Source: Planctomycetota bacterium
GTDB lineage: Bacteria > Planctomycetota > UBA11346
Length of the DNA stretch: 16,060 nt
Reading direction: 5' to 3'
Assembly (NCBI GenBank): GCA_947440715.1
Contig: CANETI010000011.1
Span: forward strand, 1-16,060
In this document: piece by piece, positions 1-7,817 of the stretch
Position numbering within the stretch: position 1 is the first letter of the stretch
Layout of the letters: each line of letters starts with the position of its first letter
Position numbers and translations under genes: made by a program
Notes under the pieces: generated by a model
Databases searched by the model: none
The model's input: only the letters and a program-made list of their open reading frames with translations
Told to the model about the DNA's origin: nothing

Positions 1-184
1 CTGGACGTTCGGCTAATCCGACTGCCGCGCGTAAATCAACAAAACTCAACGGCCCCTGCGCTAAGTGGTCAAACACTTTGAAATACACGCTCGCAGCAAT
101 CAGCAACTCGCTGCCTATATGGGCGCGATGCAGATCAAAAATAGGCGTAGGATCGGTCAGCGGTGGGGTCAAAGCGTTGGTCAT
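1..184 (-). CDS. SAM-dependent O-methyltransferase, N-terminal fragment (3' end outside window)
   Basis: Reading the minus strand from the ATG at 184-182 gives about 61 residues before the window edge, starting MTNALTPPLTDPTPIF. The stretch FDLHRAHIGSELLIAAS followed by VFDHLAQGPLSFVDLRAAVG resembles the winged-helix dimerisation domain at the N terminus of the plant-type/acetylserotonin O-methyltransferase family: a helix, then the 'VFD.La.GPl...dL....gl' signature. The SAM-binding Rossmann domain would lie to the left of the window, so the catalytic part and the substrate cannot be judged. No clear Shine-Dalgarno sequence precedes the ATG. The gene is divergent from the gene at 385 and shares a 200-bp upstream region with it. 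Confidence 0.6.
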   Translation of the reverse strand, partial: MTNALTPPLTDPTPIFDLHRAHIGSELLIAASVYFKVFDHLAQGPLSFVDLRAAVGLAERP

Positions 185-384
185 GGTGCTGGGTTCTAGA
201 GCCGACACATAATAAAAGAAAGCCACACTCTGGGCAGGATCTCCCAGCTTTACCTATCTACATGGTTTCCCTACACTCAGCCAGGAATGGAATGCCGCGA
301 AATTTACCCGATATCGCTATTTGCTGCCCCGTGAAACGGTTGCTACAAACAGCATCACGACCTTTGATTCGTTAGGAGCCAGTT
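185..384. other. Divergent intergenic region
   Basis: This 200-bp region lies between two divergently transcribed genes and should hold promoters for both. I could not assign a convincing -35/-10 pair on either strand. A weak hairpin, CTGGG (230-234) and CCCAG (243-247) with an 8-nt loop, is the only symmetry seen. A 70-codon open frame across it has no recognisable content and no ribosome-binding site. Confidence 0.4.
374..378 (+). promoter_or_regulatory. Shine-Dalgarno AGGAG for the GTG start at 385
   Basis: AGGAG lies 6 nt upstream of GTG 385-387. It decides the start of the small membrane protein, which has no suitable ATG nearby. Confidence 0.7.
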
Positions 385-1014
385 GTGCAACCCGCCATCA
401 TCATCGCCTGGGCCATCACTGCGATTGCTTTCGGTGTTACGATTACGGTCGTCAATATAAGACCTGAATTAGTGCAAACCCCTGCCGTTATTGCTCAAAC
501 CACCACGAATGATCCGGTTCCCGCGCTAAAGGCAGAAATCGCGACCCTTTTGCGCAATTTAGATGATGCGCAAAGCGCCTTGGGGGATCGCGATCGCGAA
601 ATTGCAAATGCCATGGCAGAATTAGCTGCGCGCCCAACGATTACCGCAACAACCGACATCACTGCCTATATTCGCGGTTTACAACAACGCGGTATCAAAG
701 CTGATTTACTCAAGGATAGAGATAAGGTGCTCGGCGGCATCATTATCGGCAACCACCACGTTGGACTCTTATTGTTCGCTCAGGCACCGCCCACTCCAGT
801 AACCGGACAACCTCCTATTTCCCTATGGGTCGAGCGCGACCAACAACCGATCGAGCGCTTAGCCGTTTGCCATGACCTATTTTTGACCTTCACCCTGCCG
901 AACACCTGGGAACCTGGCTACTCGCTTAGCCTGCGCGCCGACGAAGGCGCAAAAGCGGGAGCCATCATCGCCACCACGCAACTCCTCGCGCCTGTTGAGC
1001 CCAACTCGAAATAG
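385..1014 (+). CDS. Small membrane-anchored coiled-coil protein, function unknown
   Basis: The 209-residue protein starts at a GTG with a good AGGAG six bases upstream. Residues about 3-25 (AIIIAWAITAIAFGVTITVV) form one hydrophobic segment, best read as an uncleaved N-terminal membrane anchor. Residues about 45-85 are charged and Ala/Leu-rich with heptad character (LKAEIATLLRNLDDAQSALG), predicting a short coiled coil. The rest is probably a small beta-rich domain facing the periplasm. I recognise no family. Single-pass, coiled-coil, beta-domain layouts occur in accessory envelope proteins, but no function can be assigned. The gene stands alone: the upstream neighbour is divergent and the desaturase follows after a 272-bp gap. 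Confidence 0.75.
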   Translation: MQPAIIIAWAITAIAFGVTITVVNIRPELVQTPAVIAQTTTNDPVPALKAEIATLLRNLDDAQSALGDRDREIANAMAELAARPTITATTDITAYIRGLQQRGIKADLLKDRDKVLGGIIIGNHHVGLLLFAQAPPTPVTGQPPISLWVERDQQPIERLAVCHDLFLTFTLPNTWEPGYSLSLRADEGAKAGAIIATTQLLAPVEPNSK

Positions 1015-1224
1015 CCCCAGCAACGTGACACCAAACCAGTACCAAGTACGTCACTTAGCTGCGCACAAACATTCGCCTACTCCTGAGAAGCCATCGGCGC
1101 TTACACCTTGCGCTGGCCAAGATTGTGACAGCATCTGCGCCTTACTTTGCTACGTTACGCTTTTCCCTTTTTTCTCTCTAAACGGTGTTCATAGAATGAC
1201 TTATGTAACCGTTATAGTTTTTAA

Positions 1225-1238
1225 CTGCGGCACCGCAG
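1225..1238. repeat. Short hairpin CTGCGG-CA-CCGCAG in the desaturase leader
   Basis: This is a perfect 6-bp inverted repeat with a 2-nt spacer, effectively a 5-bp stem with a 4-nt loop. It sits 48 bp before the chosen desaturase ATG and just before an alternative in-frame TTG at 1248. There is no T-run, so it is not a classical terminator. The surrounding 1015-1286 interval (272 bp) otherwise shows only an 83-codon open frame with low-complexity, non-protein-like translation. Confidence 0.35.
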
Positions 1239-1286
1239 CGCGCTGATTTGCATAAAACGGTTCTCAACACACCTGGTCATCCTCAC

Positions 1287-2321
1287 ATGAACGCACCTGT
1301 CGAAACATTGCCACCAGCCGAATCAGCAGCACCAACCGCTGACGTCGCCTTGCCGCCACCAGCGCCATTGATCATTCGCATGTTGCGAACCATGCGCGTG
1401 TGGATCGATAGTCATTCGAGCATGCAGTCAGAAGCTGACGGCAAAGTTCCATTAAAAGTAGACTGGTTCCGCTTAGCGCCCTTCATCGGCGTTCATCTCG
1501 CTTGTTTTTCCGTCATTTGGGTCGGCTGGAGTTGGGTCGCCGTTGGCGTTGCGCTTGGTTTTTATGTCCTGCGCATGTTCGCCATTACCGGTTTTTACCA
1601 CCGCTATTTTTCACACCGCACCTACAGCACCAGCCGCGTTTTTCAGTTCATCATGGGTTGTATCGGTAACAGCTCCGTTCAACGCGGGCCCTTATGGTGG
1701 GCAGCACATCATCGCCATCATCATAAATACAGCGATATGCCCGAAGACGGCCACAGCCCGCGACAACACGGTTTTTTATGGTCCCATATTGGTTGGATCA
1801 GTGCACATGCCAATTTCCGTACTGACATGAAGGCCGTGCCGGACCTCGCCAAGTTTCCCGAATTAGTTCTGCTCGATCGTTTTGATACCACCATCCCAAT
1901 TTTATTGGGTGTCGGAATGTTTTTTCTTGGCTACTTCCTCAATATTTTCTGGCCAGGACTCGGCACCAGCGGCTCACAAATGTTAGTGTGGGGCTTTTTC
2001 ATCTCTACCGTCGCCGTTGCCCATGGCACCTTCACCGTTAACTCACTGACTCATCTGTGGGGCAAGCAAGTCTATCCATCAAACGATGACAGCCGAAATA
2101 GCATGCTCATCGCCTTAATTACGTTGGGCGAAGGTTGGCACAACAATCACCACTATTACCAATCATCCGTCCGCCAAGGTTTCCGCTGGTGGCAGATCGA
2201 CATCACCTATTACGGCCTGTGGTGCATGTCCAAAGTCGGTCTCATCTGGGGACTGAAACCTGTTCCAGCGAAAGTAATCGCTGACGCCGGCAAGCTCATG
2301 GATAAACCCGCCACAGCGTAA
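1287..2321 (+). CDS. Acyl-CoA / stearoyl-type delta-9 fatty-acid desaturase
   Basis: This membrane di-iron desaturase would introduce a cis double bond into an acyl chain, setting membrane fluidity. The 344-residue protein has all the histidine motifs of the class: H105xxxxH110 (HRYFSH), the H141HRHHH146 cluster in WWAAHHRHHHKYSD, N252SLTH256 and H285NNHH289. Hydrophobic stretches at about 63-103 and 203-250 are the two membrane hairpins. The first 30 residues are Pro/Ala-rich and variable. I chose ATG 1287. The frame also opens at TTG 1248 (13 extra residues), and neither start has a good ribosome-binding site. The electron donor is not encoded nearby. The gene appears to be monocistronic and converges on the kinase-like gene, with 25 bp between the stop codons. 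Confidence 0.92.
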   Translation: MNAPVETLPPAESAAPTADVALPPPAPLIIRMLRTMRVWIDSHSSMQSEADGKVPLKVDWFRLAPFIGVHLACFSVIWVGWSWVAVGVALGFYVLRMFAITGFYHRYFSHRTYSTSRVFQFIMGCIGNSSVQRGPLWWAAHHRHHHKYSDMPEDGHSPRQHGFLWSHIGWISAHANFRTDMKAVPDLAKFPELVLLDRFDTTIPILLGVGMFFLGYFLNIFWPGLGTSGSQMLVWGFFISTVAVAHGTFTVNSLTHLWGKQVYPSNDDSRNSMLIALITLGEGWHNNHHYYQSSVRQGFRWWQIDITYYGLWCMSKVGLIWGLKPVPAKVIADAGKLMDKPATA

Positions 2322-2349
2322 GCGGGATAATTAGAAAAGGCCGCGCTTA
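2319..2349. repeat. Inverted repeat joining two convergent stop codons (possible weak bidirectional terminator)
   Basis: TAAGCG (2319-2324) and CGCTTA (2344-2349) are perfect 6-bp arms, and each contains the stop codon of one of the two converging genes. The 19-nt interval is AT-rich (ATAATTAGAAAAGG). The stem is short and no proper T-tract follows on either strand, so the terminator role is tentative. Confidence 0.3.
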
Positions 2350-5238
2350 TCGTTTAGGTAGGGTAAAACCGCTAATCAAACCATTGGATTCCGCGATCAT
2401 TATTATCTCACCTTGGAGATATGGCGGGGCCAAGGCTGGTGAACGCAGACGAAGGTGATGCTCAATTTTTCCGTCGCTGCGATTCATCACGAAAATATTC
2501 CCAATACTGTCAGCAATAAAGTATTGATTTTGACTTATTCCCAGGTGTTTAAGCTGCCCCTCCGTTGGAATTTTTTCCTGCCAATGAATACCTAAATCAT
2601 TTACCCTACGTTTGAACACCTGAACTGAAACCTCGCTCATCACGATGAGTTCATCGGCATCATAACTCAGTGCCACGATATTGCCGTTCACCATTGGTGG
2701 CTGTTTATCAAGTGCCCATTGACCATTATCTGCGATTAATAAACGCCGAACACCATTGCGAGTAGGAATCGCCAGCAACCGTCCAGGCTCAATCCAAGCA
2801 GCCGTGTTCGTACGATTACTTGGTAGTGATATTTCTTGTGCGATCATGCCTTCCTGATCCACCACCCAAACCGCGTTATCTAGGCACAACAGCAAATGAT
2901 CGTGTACGGCTGACAAAGTCGGTGGCTGCATACCAGTTAATGCTTTTGTCCACAAACGGCGCTCGGGAGCGTAGGCATTTAACCAATACGAACCGGCCGT
3001 TCTTTCAATGGTAAATGTCCCTATCGCATTGAGGCGCAACGCCAGCGGGGCTTGCTCTAACGCTGAAACCGTTCGTTCTCCGCTATGGATAATAGTTGCC
3101 GACAAGACTGGCTCATCACTCATCGCCACGCAAACTCCCGTTGCGGTGCTGAACAGTTTTTTCTGCTTCGTTGCCGTGGAAACGAATGCCCAACCAATGC
3201 GTTCAGTAGGCAATCCTGGAACAATCTTGTTATCCAATCGTTGGATTTCTTGGCCACTACTGCTGTCGATCAACACAATCTTCTGATCACTGGCCATAAC
3301 AACGCCAGCAGGATGCGGTAACATATTAACCCACATTGGCGCAAATGGTGCCAGTTGCCACAAGGGCTTATTGGGCAAACGAACTATCTGAATTTGCTCA
3401 GCGACTAATGTGCTTGGAGCAATATTTACCTCCGCGGCTAAAAAATCCGATGCTGAAATACTCACCGTCATTGCGCGATTAGACCAACGACAAATCACCG
3501 CGTCCTTTGGGCGGGGCAATAATTTCCCGTCACTATAAATTTCGACGGAATCCCACGAAGGTCCGTCCAGAACTAAACGTAAAGGCAATGGTAAGCGTGA
3601 TAAATCTTCGCCTGGATGTTGTTGGCGTAATTGCGCTGCTAACGCGAGTGCCTGCGATGGGTCTACGACTGCGAGCTGTTCAATAGACGTTATTTTACGC
3701 TCCAACTCGGCGATCGATAACGTTAATAAATCTATTTGCGGAGTGGTCGCGCTGTTGGCATTGCCGCTTTTCCCTTTATCCGTTTGAGATACATCACCTC
3801 CTGGCGGTAATAAAAACCAAATCAAGCCTACAGCAATAATCGCCGCGCTAGCACCCAAACCAATCCACAAATATGAATATGACTGAACCGGAGTGTGGAT
3901 TTTCGTCTGTTCAACGTCGTTGCTTTTTACCGTCTCGGGTTGGTCCTTTACTCGTTTTTCCGTTTGTATTTTATCTACTGGCGCTTTGATAACACGCGCC
4001 GTTTCCGGTTTTTGACCCAATCGTTGCGTGATTGGTTTTTGATTCGAGGCAGTTTCTAAACTCGGTAAGGAACCTTGAATAATTGGGCTACCAAGGGCTG
4101 GAGTTGCACCCGTTGGCTTAAATAAATCCGGATTGGTAAAATATTCGGTTGATGATCGAGAAATCGTGGTGGTACCACCTGATTGTGCGTTCGCTCCCGG
4201 CGCTTTTTCTGGTCGCGTTTGAGCAACCAACAACGCTGAATTTTCGACGGCCATTGCAGGTATAGTCGAATTCGATTCCTTCTGCATCCCTTTTTTCACT
4301 AAAGCAGAAAGTGATAAGGACTCTTGCGATAAGGGCGCTAAACATCGCAGGGTTCCTGGAATTTTACCGCACAATCCCAAAAGTTCTTTGGCGACTTCGG
4401 ACATAGTCTGTGGGCGAACATTCGCATCCTTAGCCAACATACGTTGAACCAACAGATCAATATCTTCACTACCTGACAATTGTTTGCTTATTGACGGAAT
4501 TTGTCCGGTACTTTGCAGATGCAACGATTCCAAAGCGTTTACTGCTGGGAATGGCACTTCGCCCATCAGCGCTTCGTAAAGGATAACGCCTAAACTATAA
4601 ATATCAGACACACTATTAGGTGCCTGGCCGCGACAAACTTCTGGCGCCATCGATTCGGGCGACGCCAAAATACGCCGTTCATTGCCTGCAATGCAATAGT
4701 CACCTCGACCCAAACTAAAACCATTCACTTTTGTAAATCCGCCTTCGGAAATAATCAGTGAACGACCTGTCAAATTCCCATGAATAATCCCTAATTGATG
4801 AGCTGCGGCTAAGCCTTCTGCCGCTTGGCTACAGATCACTAAGATATCACGCACCGACATACGGGCTTGATGGCGTAATTCGGTTAGGGACAGCCCAGTG
4901 ATCGCTTCGTTTACTAAAGCCAATAGGCGTTCTTTTTGCGGCCCAACCCATTCCCAATGCTCTAAACAGCAAGAAATATATAAATGTCGTAAGGTTACCA
5001 ATTGATCCGATTCACGACGAAAGCGTTCGCAAAAAGTCTCGTCAGCAGCAAAACGCGCATCGGCAATCCACACTTGCACAGGACGCGCAGACGCCACCTG
5101 TGTCGCACGATAAGTAATACCGGTTTCATCCCCAATTAAAATATCATCCAGCCGAATTCCATTCGACGTAAATCCAATCAGCGCCGCATTCGTGATTGCC
5201 GGTAAAGTGGATCGGGTAGTTGTCGCTCGCGCCGTCAT
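2347..5238 (-). CDS. Transmembrane Ser/Thr pseudokinase with C-terminal beta-propeller
   Basis: The 963-residue protein has a kinase fold at about 30-290, a Pro/Ser/Thr/Lys-rich linker to about 450, one TM helix (about 455-477), a short PEGA-like segment near 550-640 and a PQQ/WD-type beta-propeller to the end. The fold motifs are kept: RRE (E76), MAPE (A198-E200), SDIYSLG (D212) and R275. The catalytic positions are not. The VAIK lysine is W57, HRDLKPEN reads HGNLTGRS (H153-S160, so Asp is N155, Lys is T157 and Asn is S160), and DFG reads GFS (173-175). Phosphotransfer is therefore unlikely, and a scaffold or sensor role fits better. The topology should be kinase-like domain in the cytoplasm and propeller outside. 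It is the last gene of a three-gene tandem, 67 bp after the AAA+ gene. The ATG at 5238-5236 has no clear ribosome-binding site, which would fit coupling to upstream translation. Confidence 0.88.
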   Translation of the reverse strand: MTARATTTRSTLPAITNAALIGFTSNGIRLDDILIGDETGITYRATQVASARPVQVWIADARFAADETFCERFRRESDQLVTLRHLYISCCLEHWEWVGPQKERLLALVNEAITGLSLTELRHQARMSVRDILVICSQAAEGLAAAHQLGIIHGNLTGRSLIISEGGFTKVNGFSLGRGDYCIAGNERRILASPESMAPEVCRGQAPNSVSDIYSLGVILYEALMGEVPFPAVNALESLHLQSTGQIPSISKQLSGSEDIDLLVQRMLAKDANVRPQTMSEVAKELLGLCGKIPGTLRCLAPLSQESLSLSALVKKGMQKESNSTIPAMAVENSALLVAQTRPEKAPGANAQSGGTTTISRSSTEYFTNPDLFKPTGATPALGSPIIQGSLPSLETASNQKPITQRLGQKPETARVIKAPVDKIQTEKRVKDQPETVKSNDVEQTKIHTPVQSYSYLWIGLGASAAIIAVGLIWFLLPPGGDVSQTDKGKSGNANSATTPQIDLLTLSIAELERKITSIEQLAVVDPSQALALAAQLRQQHPGEDLSRLPLPLRLVLDGPSWDSVEIYSDGKLLPRPKDAVICRWSNRAMTVSISASDFLAAEVNIAPSTLVAEQIQIVRLPNKPLWQLAPFAPMWVNMLPHPAGVVMASDQKIVLIDSSSGQEIQRLDNKIVPGLPTERIGWAFVSTATKQKKLFSTATGVCVAMSDEPVLSATIIHSGERTVSALEQAPLALRLNAIGTFTIERTAGSYWLNAYAPERRLWTKALTGMQPPTLSAVHDHLLLCLDNAVWVVDQEGMIAQEISLPSNRTNTAAWIEPGRLLAIPTRNGVRRLLIADNGQWALDKQPPMVNGNIVALSYDADELIVMSEVSVQVFKRRVNDLGIHWQEKIPTEGQLKHLGISQNQYFIADSIGNIFVMNRSDGKIEHHLRLRSPALAPPYLQGEIIMIAESNGLISGFTLPKR

Positions 5239-5305
5239 AGATCGGCATCACATCGCACGACCCGCCCTGTCAAGCGTGGCGAAAGACGACGTGTCTAAAT
5301 CTTTA

Positions 5306-6946
5306 TTACCGCAAGGCTTTTGGAACAAATTCGGGATCTGATGCTTCCGCGATAGCCAGTTCAATTTGAAAGCGCATAATATCCAAAGAAATGGGACTTT
5401 GGTAACCGGTTAGACAATCTCGTAATGCGGTAGCAGAATCGCGACCACCGGTACGCGATAAGCGATAGGCTTTAACGGCAATGGCTTCGGCGGCACCTGG
5501 GGTTAATAAATTAGGAACCAGTGGTTCTAATGCGGTCGCTTCTTCATCGGTTAATACCACACCACGGCGTTTACCAAGCGCACGTAATAAATTCATGCCA
5601 GCACTGGCAGTAGTCGTGGGGAAAATAGGAATGCGTACGTCAATACGCCCAGGGCGCTTGAGATCGACTTCAATTAAATCTGGGCGACTGCTCGCTAATA
5701 TCCACACCACTTTGCCACGATTACGCGTGTTCGACATTTCTTGCGCCATCATCGCGTAGATGCGGCCATTAATACCGCCTGCATCGTTGCCGCCTTGATC
5801 ACGTTTACCAAGGGCTTGGTCGGCTTCATCAATGAAAACAAAACAACGACCAAGGGCGTGAATTAGCCGGAATATTTTTTCTAAATTACCTTCCGTCGAG
5901 CCTACCCATTTGTCACGGAAATTTTTGAGTTTCACCACGGGCACACCGGCTTCGCCAGCGAGGCATTCGACTAAATATGTTTTACCGGTACCAACAGGAC
6001 CACACAGCAAATAACCCATCGGCATGGCTTGCAATTCGCCCTGCTTCCACAAAGCGACGTCCTGACGCAGCCATTGTTTAATCGCGTCGCCCGCTTCGTA
6101 ATCATCGAGCGTGCGGTTAGATTCCATAAACTCAATTAATCCAGCGCACTCACGTTCGACCAAGGCTTTTTTAATATCGAGCAAATCTTTTTCGTTAAGC
6201 GGTTCCGCCTTATGTTCACGTAATTTCAGTAACGATTCCGTCGCACTCAACGTCGTTCCAGCGAGCAGCGTGGCCGGTTTTTGTAAATCGTTGATGAAAG
6301 CACTGAGAGCTTTGGGATATCGCGGCGCCAAGATCTGCATGGCTGCGGCTAATTCCTTGCTCGTTGGCAACGGCAATTGCACCACCGTTGCGCGCGGATT
6401 TGCCGCCACTAACGGATGTAAATCACTGACGTTATCCGCGATCAAAAACGTAGCCACCGCATGATCGGCAATCGCACCATCGCTTGCCCAGTCGCGCACT
6501 AAACTCGCCATCGCGTTTGATTCCGGCGCACCATAAGACGCCACTGGCATAATTAAATCAGCGGAACGAATCAGCACGCCCACTTGAATTCGGCCCTGTC
6601 CAATACGCACCAAATTCGTCGTGTAACGCAGGTAATGAGACAACAATTCGATCGCTTCACGCGGCGCGCGCGGCATGTGCGGAGTTTCTTTCATGCGCGG
6701 CCATTTGGCGATCACATCACCACCACGCTCTACCCGTAATCCATTGCCCAGGTCATAACTAAATACCACATCAAAACGTGGCAGCATGACTTTAATTAAA
6801 AAATCACTGAGCGAACCGAGTTCACCACTGCCCAACGGCAACAACATGCGATCATGGACATTGCCAGCGACAATGAATTGGGCTGTTGCTCCGCTTTCGT
6901 AAGCGGTAATTAAATCGGTCGCCCACGTTGGTAACAACACACTCAT
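5306..6946 (-). CDS. AAA+ ATPase, classical (Vps4/FtsH-like) clade, with degenerate N-terminal AAA-like module
   Basis: This 546-residue protein would be an ATP-driven remodeller. The C-terminal module has Walker A GPVGTGKT (316-323), pore-loop residues DKWVGSTE (W347), Walker B CFVFIDEAD (D373-E374), sensor-1 ASSRPD (Ser420 where Asn is usual) and the arginine-finger segment KRPGR (430-434). The pore-loop Lys-Trp recalls the SKWMGESE loop of Vps4. Residues about 15-240 resemble a second, older AAA module without a P-loop: GNVHDR, a 'vlIrsADlImP' strand, and FLIADNVSDLHPLVAANPRA. This arrangement is familiar from Ycf46-like bacterial ATPases. No TM or signal is visible, so the protein is cytosolic. 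It starts 43 bp after pspA on the same strand, implying shared transcription and a PspA polymer as the obvious candidate substrate (inference). Confidence 0.9.
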   Translation of the reverse strand: MSVLLPTWATDLITAYESGATAQFIVAGNVHDRMLLPLGSGELGSLSDFLIKVMLPRFDVVFSYDLGNGLRVERGGDVIAKWPRMKETPHMPRAPREAIELLSHYLRYTTNLVRIGQGRIQVGVLIRSADLIMPVASYGAPESNAMASLVRDWASDGAIADHAVATFLIADNVSDLHPLVAANPRATVVQLPLPTSKELAAAMQILAPRYPKALSAFINDLQKPATLLAGTTLSATESLLKLREHKAEPLNEKDLLDIKKALVERECAGLIEFMESNRTLDDYEAGDAIKQWLRQDVALWKQGELQAMPMGYLLCGPVGTGKTYLVECLAGEAGVPVVKLKNFRDKWVGSTEGNLEKIFRLIHALGRCFVFIDEADQALGKRDQGGNDAGGINGRIYAMMAQEMSNTRNRGKVVWILASSRPDLIEVDLKRPGRIDVRIPIFPTTTASAGMNLLRALGKRRGVVLTDEEATALEPLVPNLLTPGAAEAIAVKAYRLSRTGGRDSATALRDCLTGYQSPISLDIMRFQIELAIAEASDPEFVPKALR

Positions 6947-6989
6947 ACGGTTTCCGTGTTGGTGCCTGGGTTTATCGGTTTATGACATG

Positions 6990-7757
6990 TCACCCGGCTT
7001 GTGGTCCCATGCTTTTCGGCGCAGCTTGTCCCGCCTCGCTCACTGGCGCGGCTGGAGCAGCCGGTGCGGCGACACCTTCTAAGGTGATGCCTTCTTTGGC
7101 GGCAAAATCCGCCAGCGCCATATCGGCCAACGCTTTTTGCTCGGCTTCTTTAATATTGACCTGATTCATGTCGAGCGAATCGCGCGCCACGCGTGCACGT
7201 CCGGCAGCTTTATTGCGTTCTTCTTCGACCATTTCATGTAAACGATTCAGTGTGTCCCCTGCGCCACCAATTTCCGTGATCATACCGCTGGCCATTTCGG
7301 TCATTTCGGCCATGGCCTTTTTCATCTTCATATCTTCGATCGCGCCTTTGAGTGATTCCATTTTTGCTTTTGCGGCAGTGATCGCGACATCGCGTGATTT
7401 CATTAAATTTTTATAGGTTTCTTCCGCTTGGGTTAATTGCAGACGATTTTCTTCCAATTCGCGTGACACCGTTTGTAAACGCATCGCATATTGTGCCGCC
7501 GCCTCGCGACTGCCTGCACGCAAGTGAGCGGTAGTTTTTGCGCGTAAATCGCGCTCTTCGGTTTCCAATTTCTTTACTTGGCCCATTAATCGTTCGCATA
7601 ACCCTGCATGTGAGGCCAGCCCTTGATTATATTGCCCAATTTGCTTGCGGAGGTTTTCTTTTTCTACTTCCAGCAAGGCTTCCGGATTGCGCTTCTCAAT
7701 GCCGCTAACGAAGAGACTCAGAAAGCCCTTAAAGAGATTGGCGATACGATTGAACAT
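6990..7757 (-). CDS. pspA: PspA/IM30 (Vipp1) family membrane-remodelling protein
   Basis: The 255-residue protein is almost entirely helical. It opens with an amphipathic helix (MFNRIANLFKGFLSLF) and then shows the family signature NPEALLEVEKENLRKQ and a long coiled-coil hairpin to about residue 215 (for example LETEERDLRAK, QTVSRELEENRLQL). PspA/IM30 proteins form ESCRT-III-like rods and rings on stressed inner membranes and help to keep the proton-motive force. The roughly 30-residue Ala/Pro/Gly-rich tail (EGVAAPAAPAAPV onward) goes beyond the usual length of about 222 residues in E. coli PspA. The start is ATG 7757-7755 with a GGGAG ribosome-binding site 8 nt upstream. No pspB, pspC or pspF homologue is present in the window. 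The next gene on the same strand is the AAA+ ATPase. Confidence 0.92.
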   Translation of the reverse strand: MFNRIANLFKGFLSLFVSGIEKRNPEALLEVEKENLRKQIGQYNQGLASHAGLCERLMGQVKKLETEERDLRAKTTAHLRAGSREAAAQYAMRLQTVSRELEENRLQLTQAEETYKNLMKSRDVAITAAKAKMESLKGAIEDMKMKKAMAEMTEMASGMITEIGGAGDTLNRLHEMVEEERNKAAGRARVARDSLDMNQVNIKEAEQKALADMALADFAAKEGITLEGVAAPAAPAAPVSEAGQAAPKSMGPQAG

Positions 7758-7765
7758 GGACTGTA

Positions 7766-7770
7766 CTCCC
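7766..7770 (-). promoter_or_regulatory. Shine-Dalgarno GGGAG for pspA
   Basis: On the minus strand GGGAG is 8 nt from the ATG at 7757. It is the clearest ribosome-binding site of the three-gene cluster and supports pspA as its first gene. Confidence 0.7.
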
Positions 7771-7817
7771 TGGGCGCGAAGGATGGAGATTTTATCCCCA
7801 GGAGCAAGGACGGCTCT

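Noticed and set aside
163..375. 70-codon frame in the divergent intergenic region
   Set aside because: It has no ribosome-binding site and no recognisable content, and it overlaps the start of the methyltransferase on the other strand.
590..597. GCGATCGC, the cyanobacterial HIP1 octamer
   Set aside because: I saw only two copies in 16 kb (the other near 14750), and this one results from an Asp-Arg-Asp-Arg codon run. This does not support a cyanobacterial origin.
995..1246. 83-codon open frame between the small membrane protein and the desaturase
   Set aside because: The translation is Cys/Pro/Ser-rich with no domain character and no ribosome-binding site. It overlaps the end of the preceding gene.
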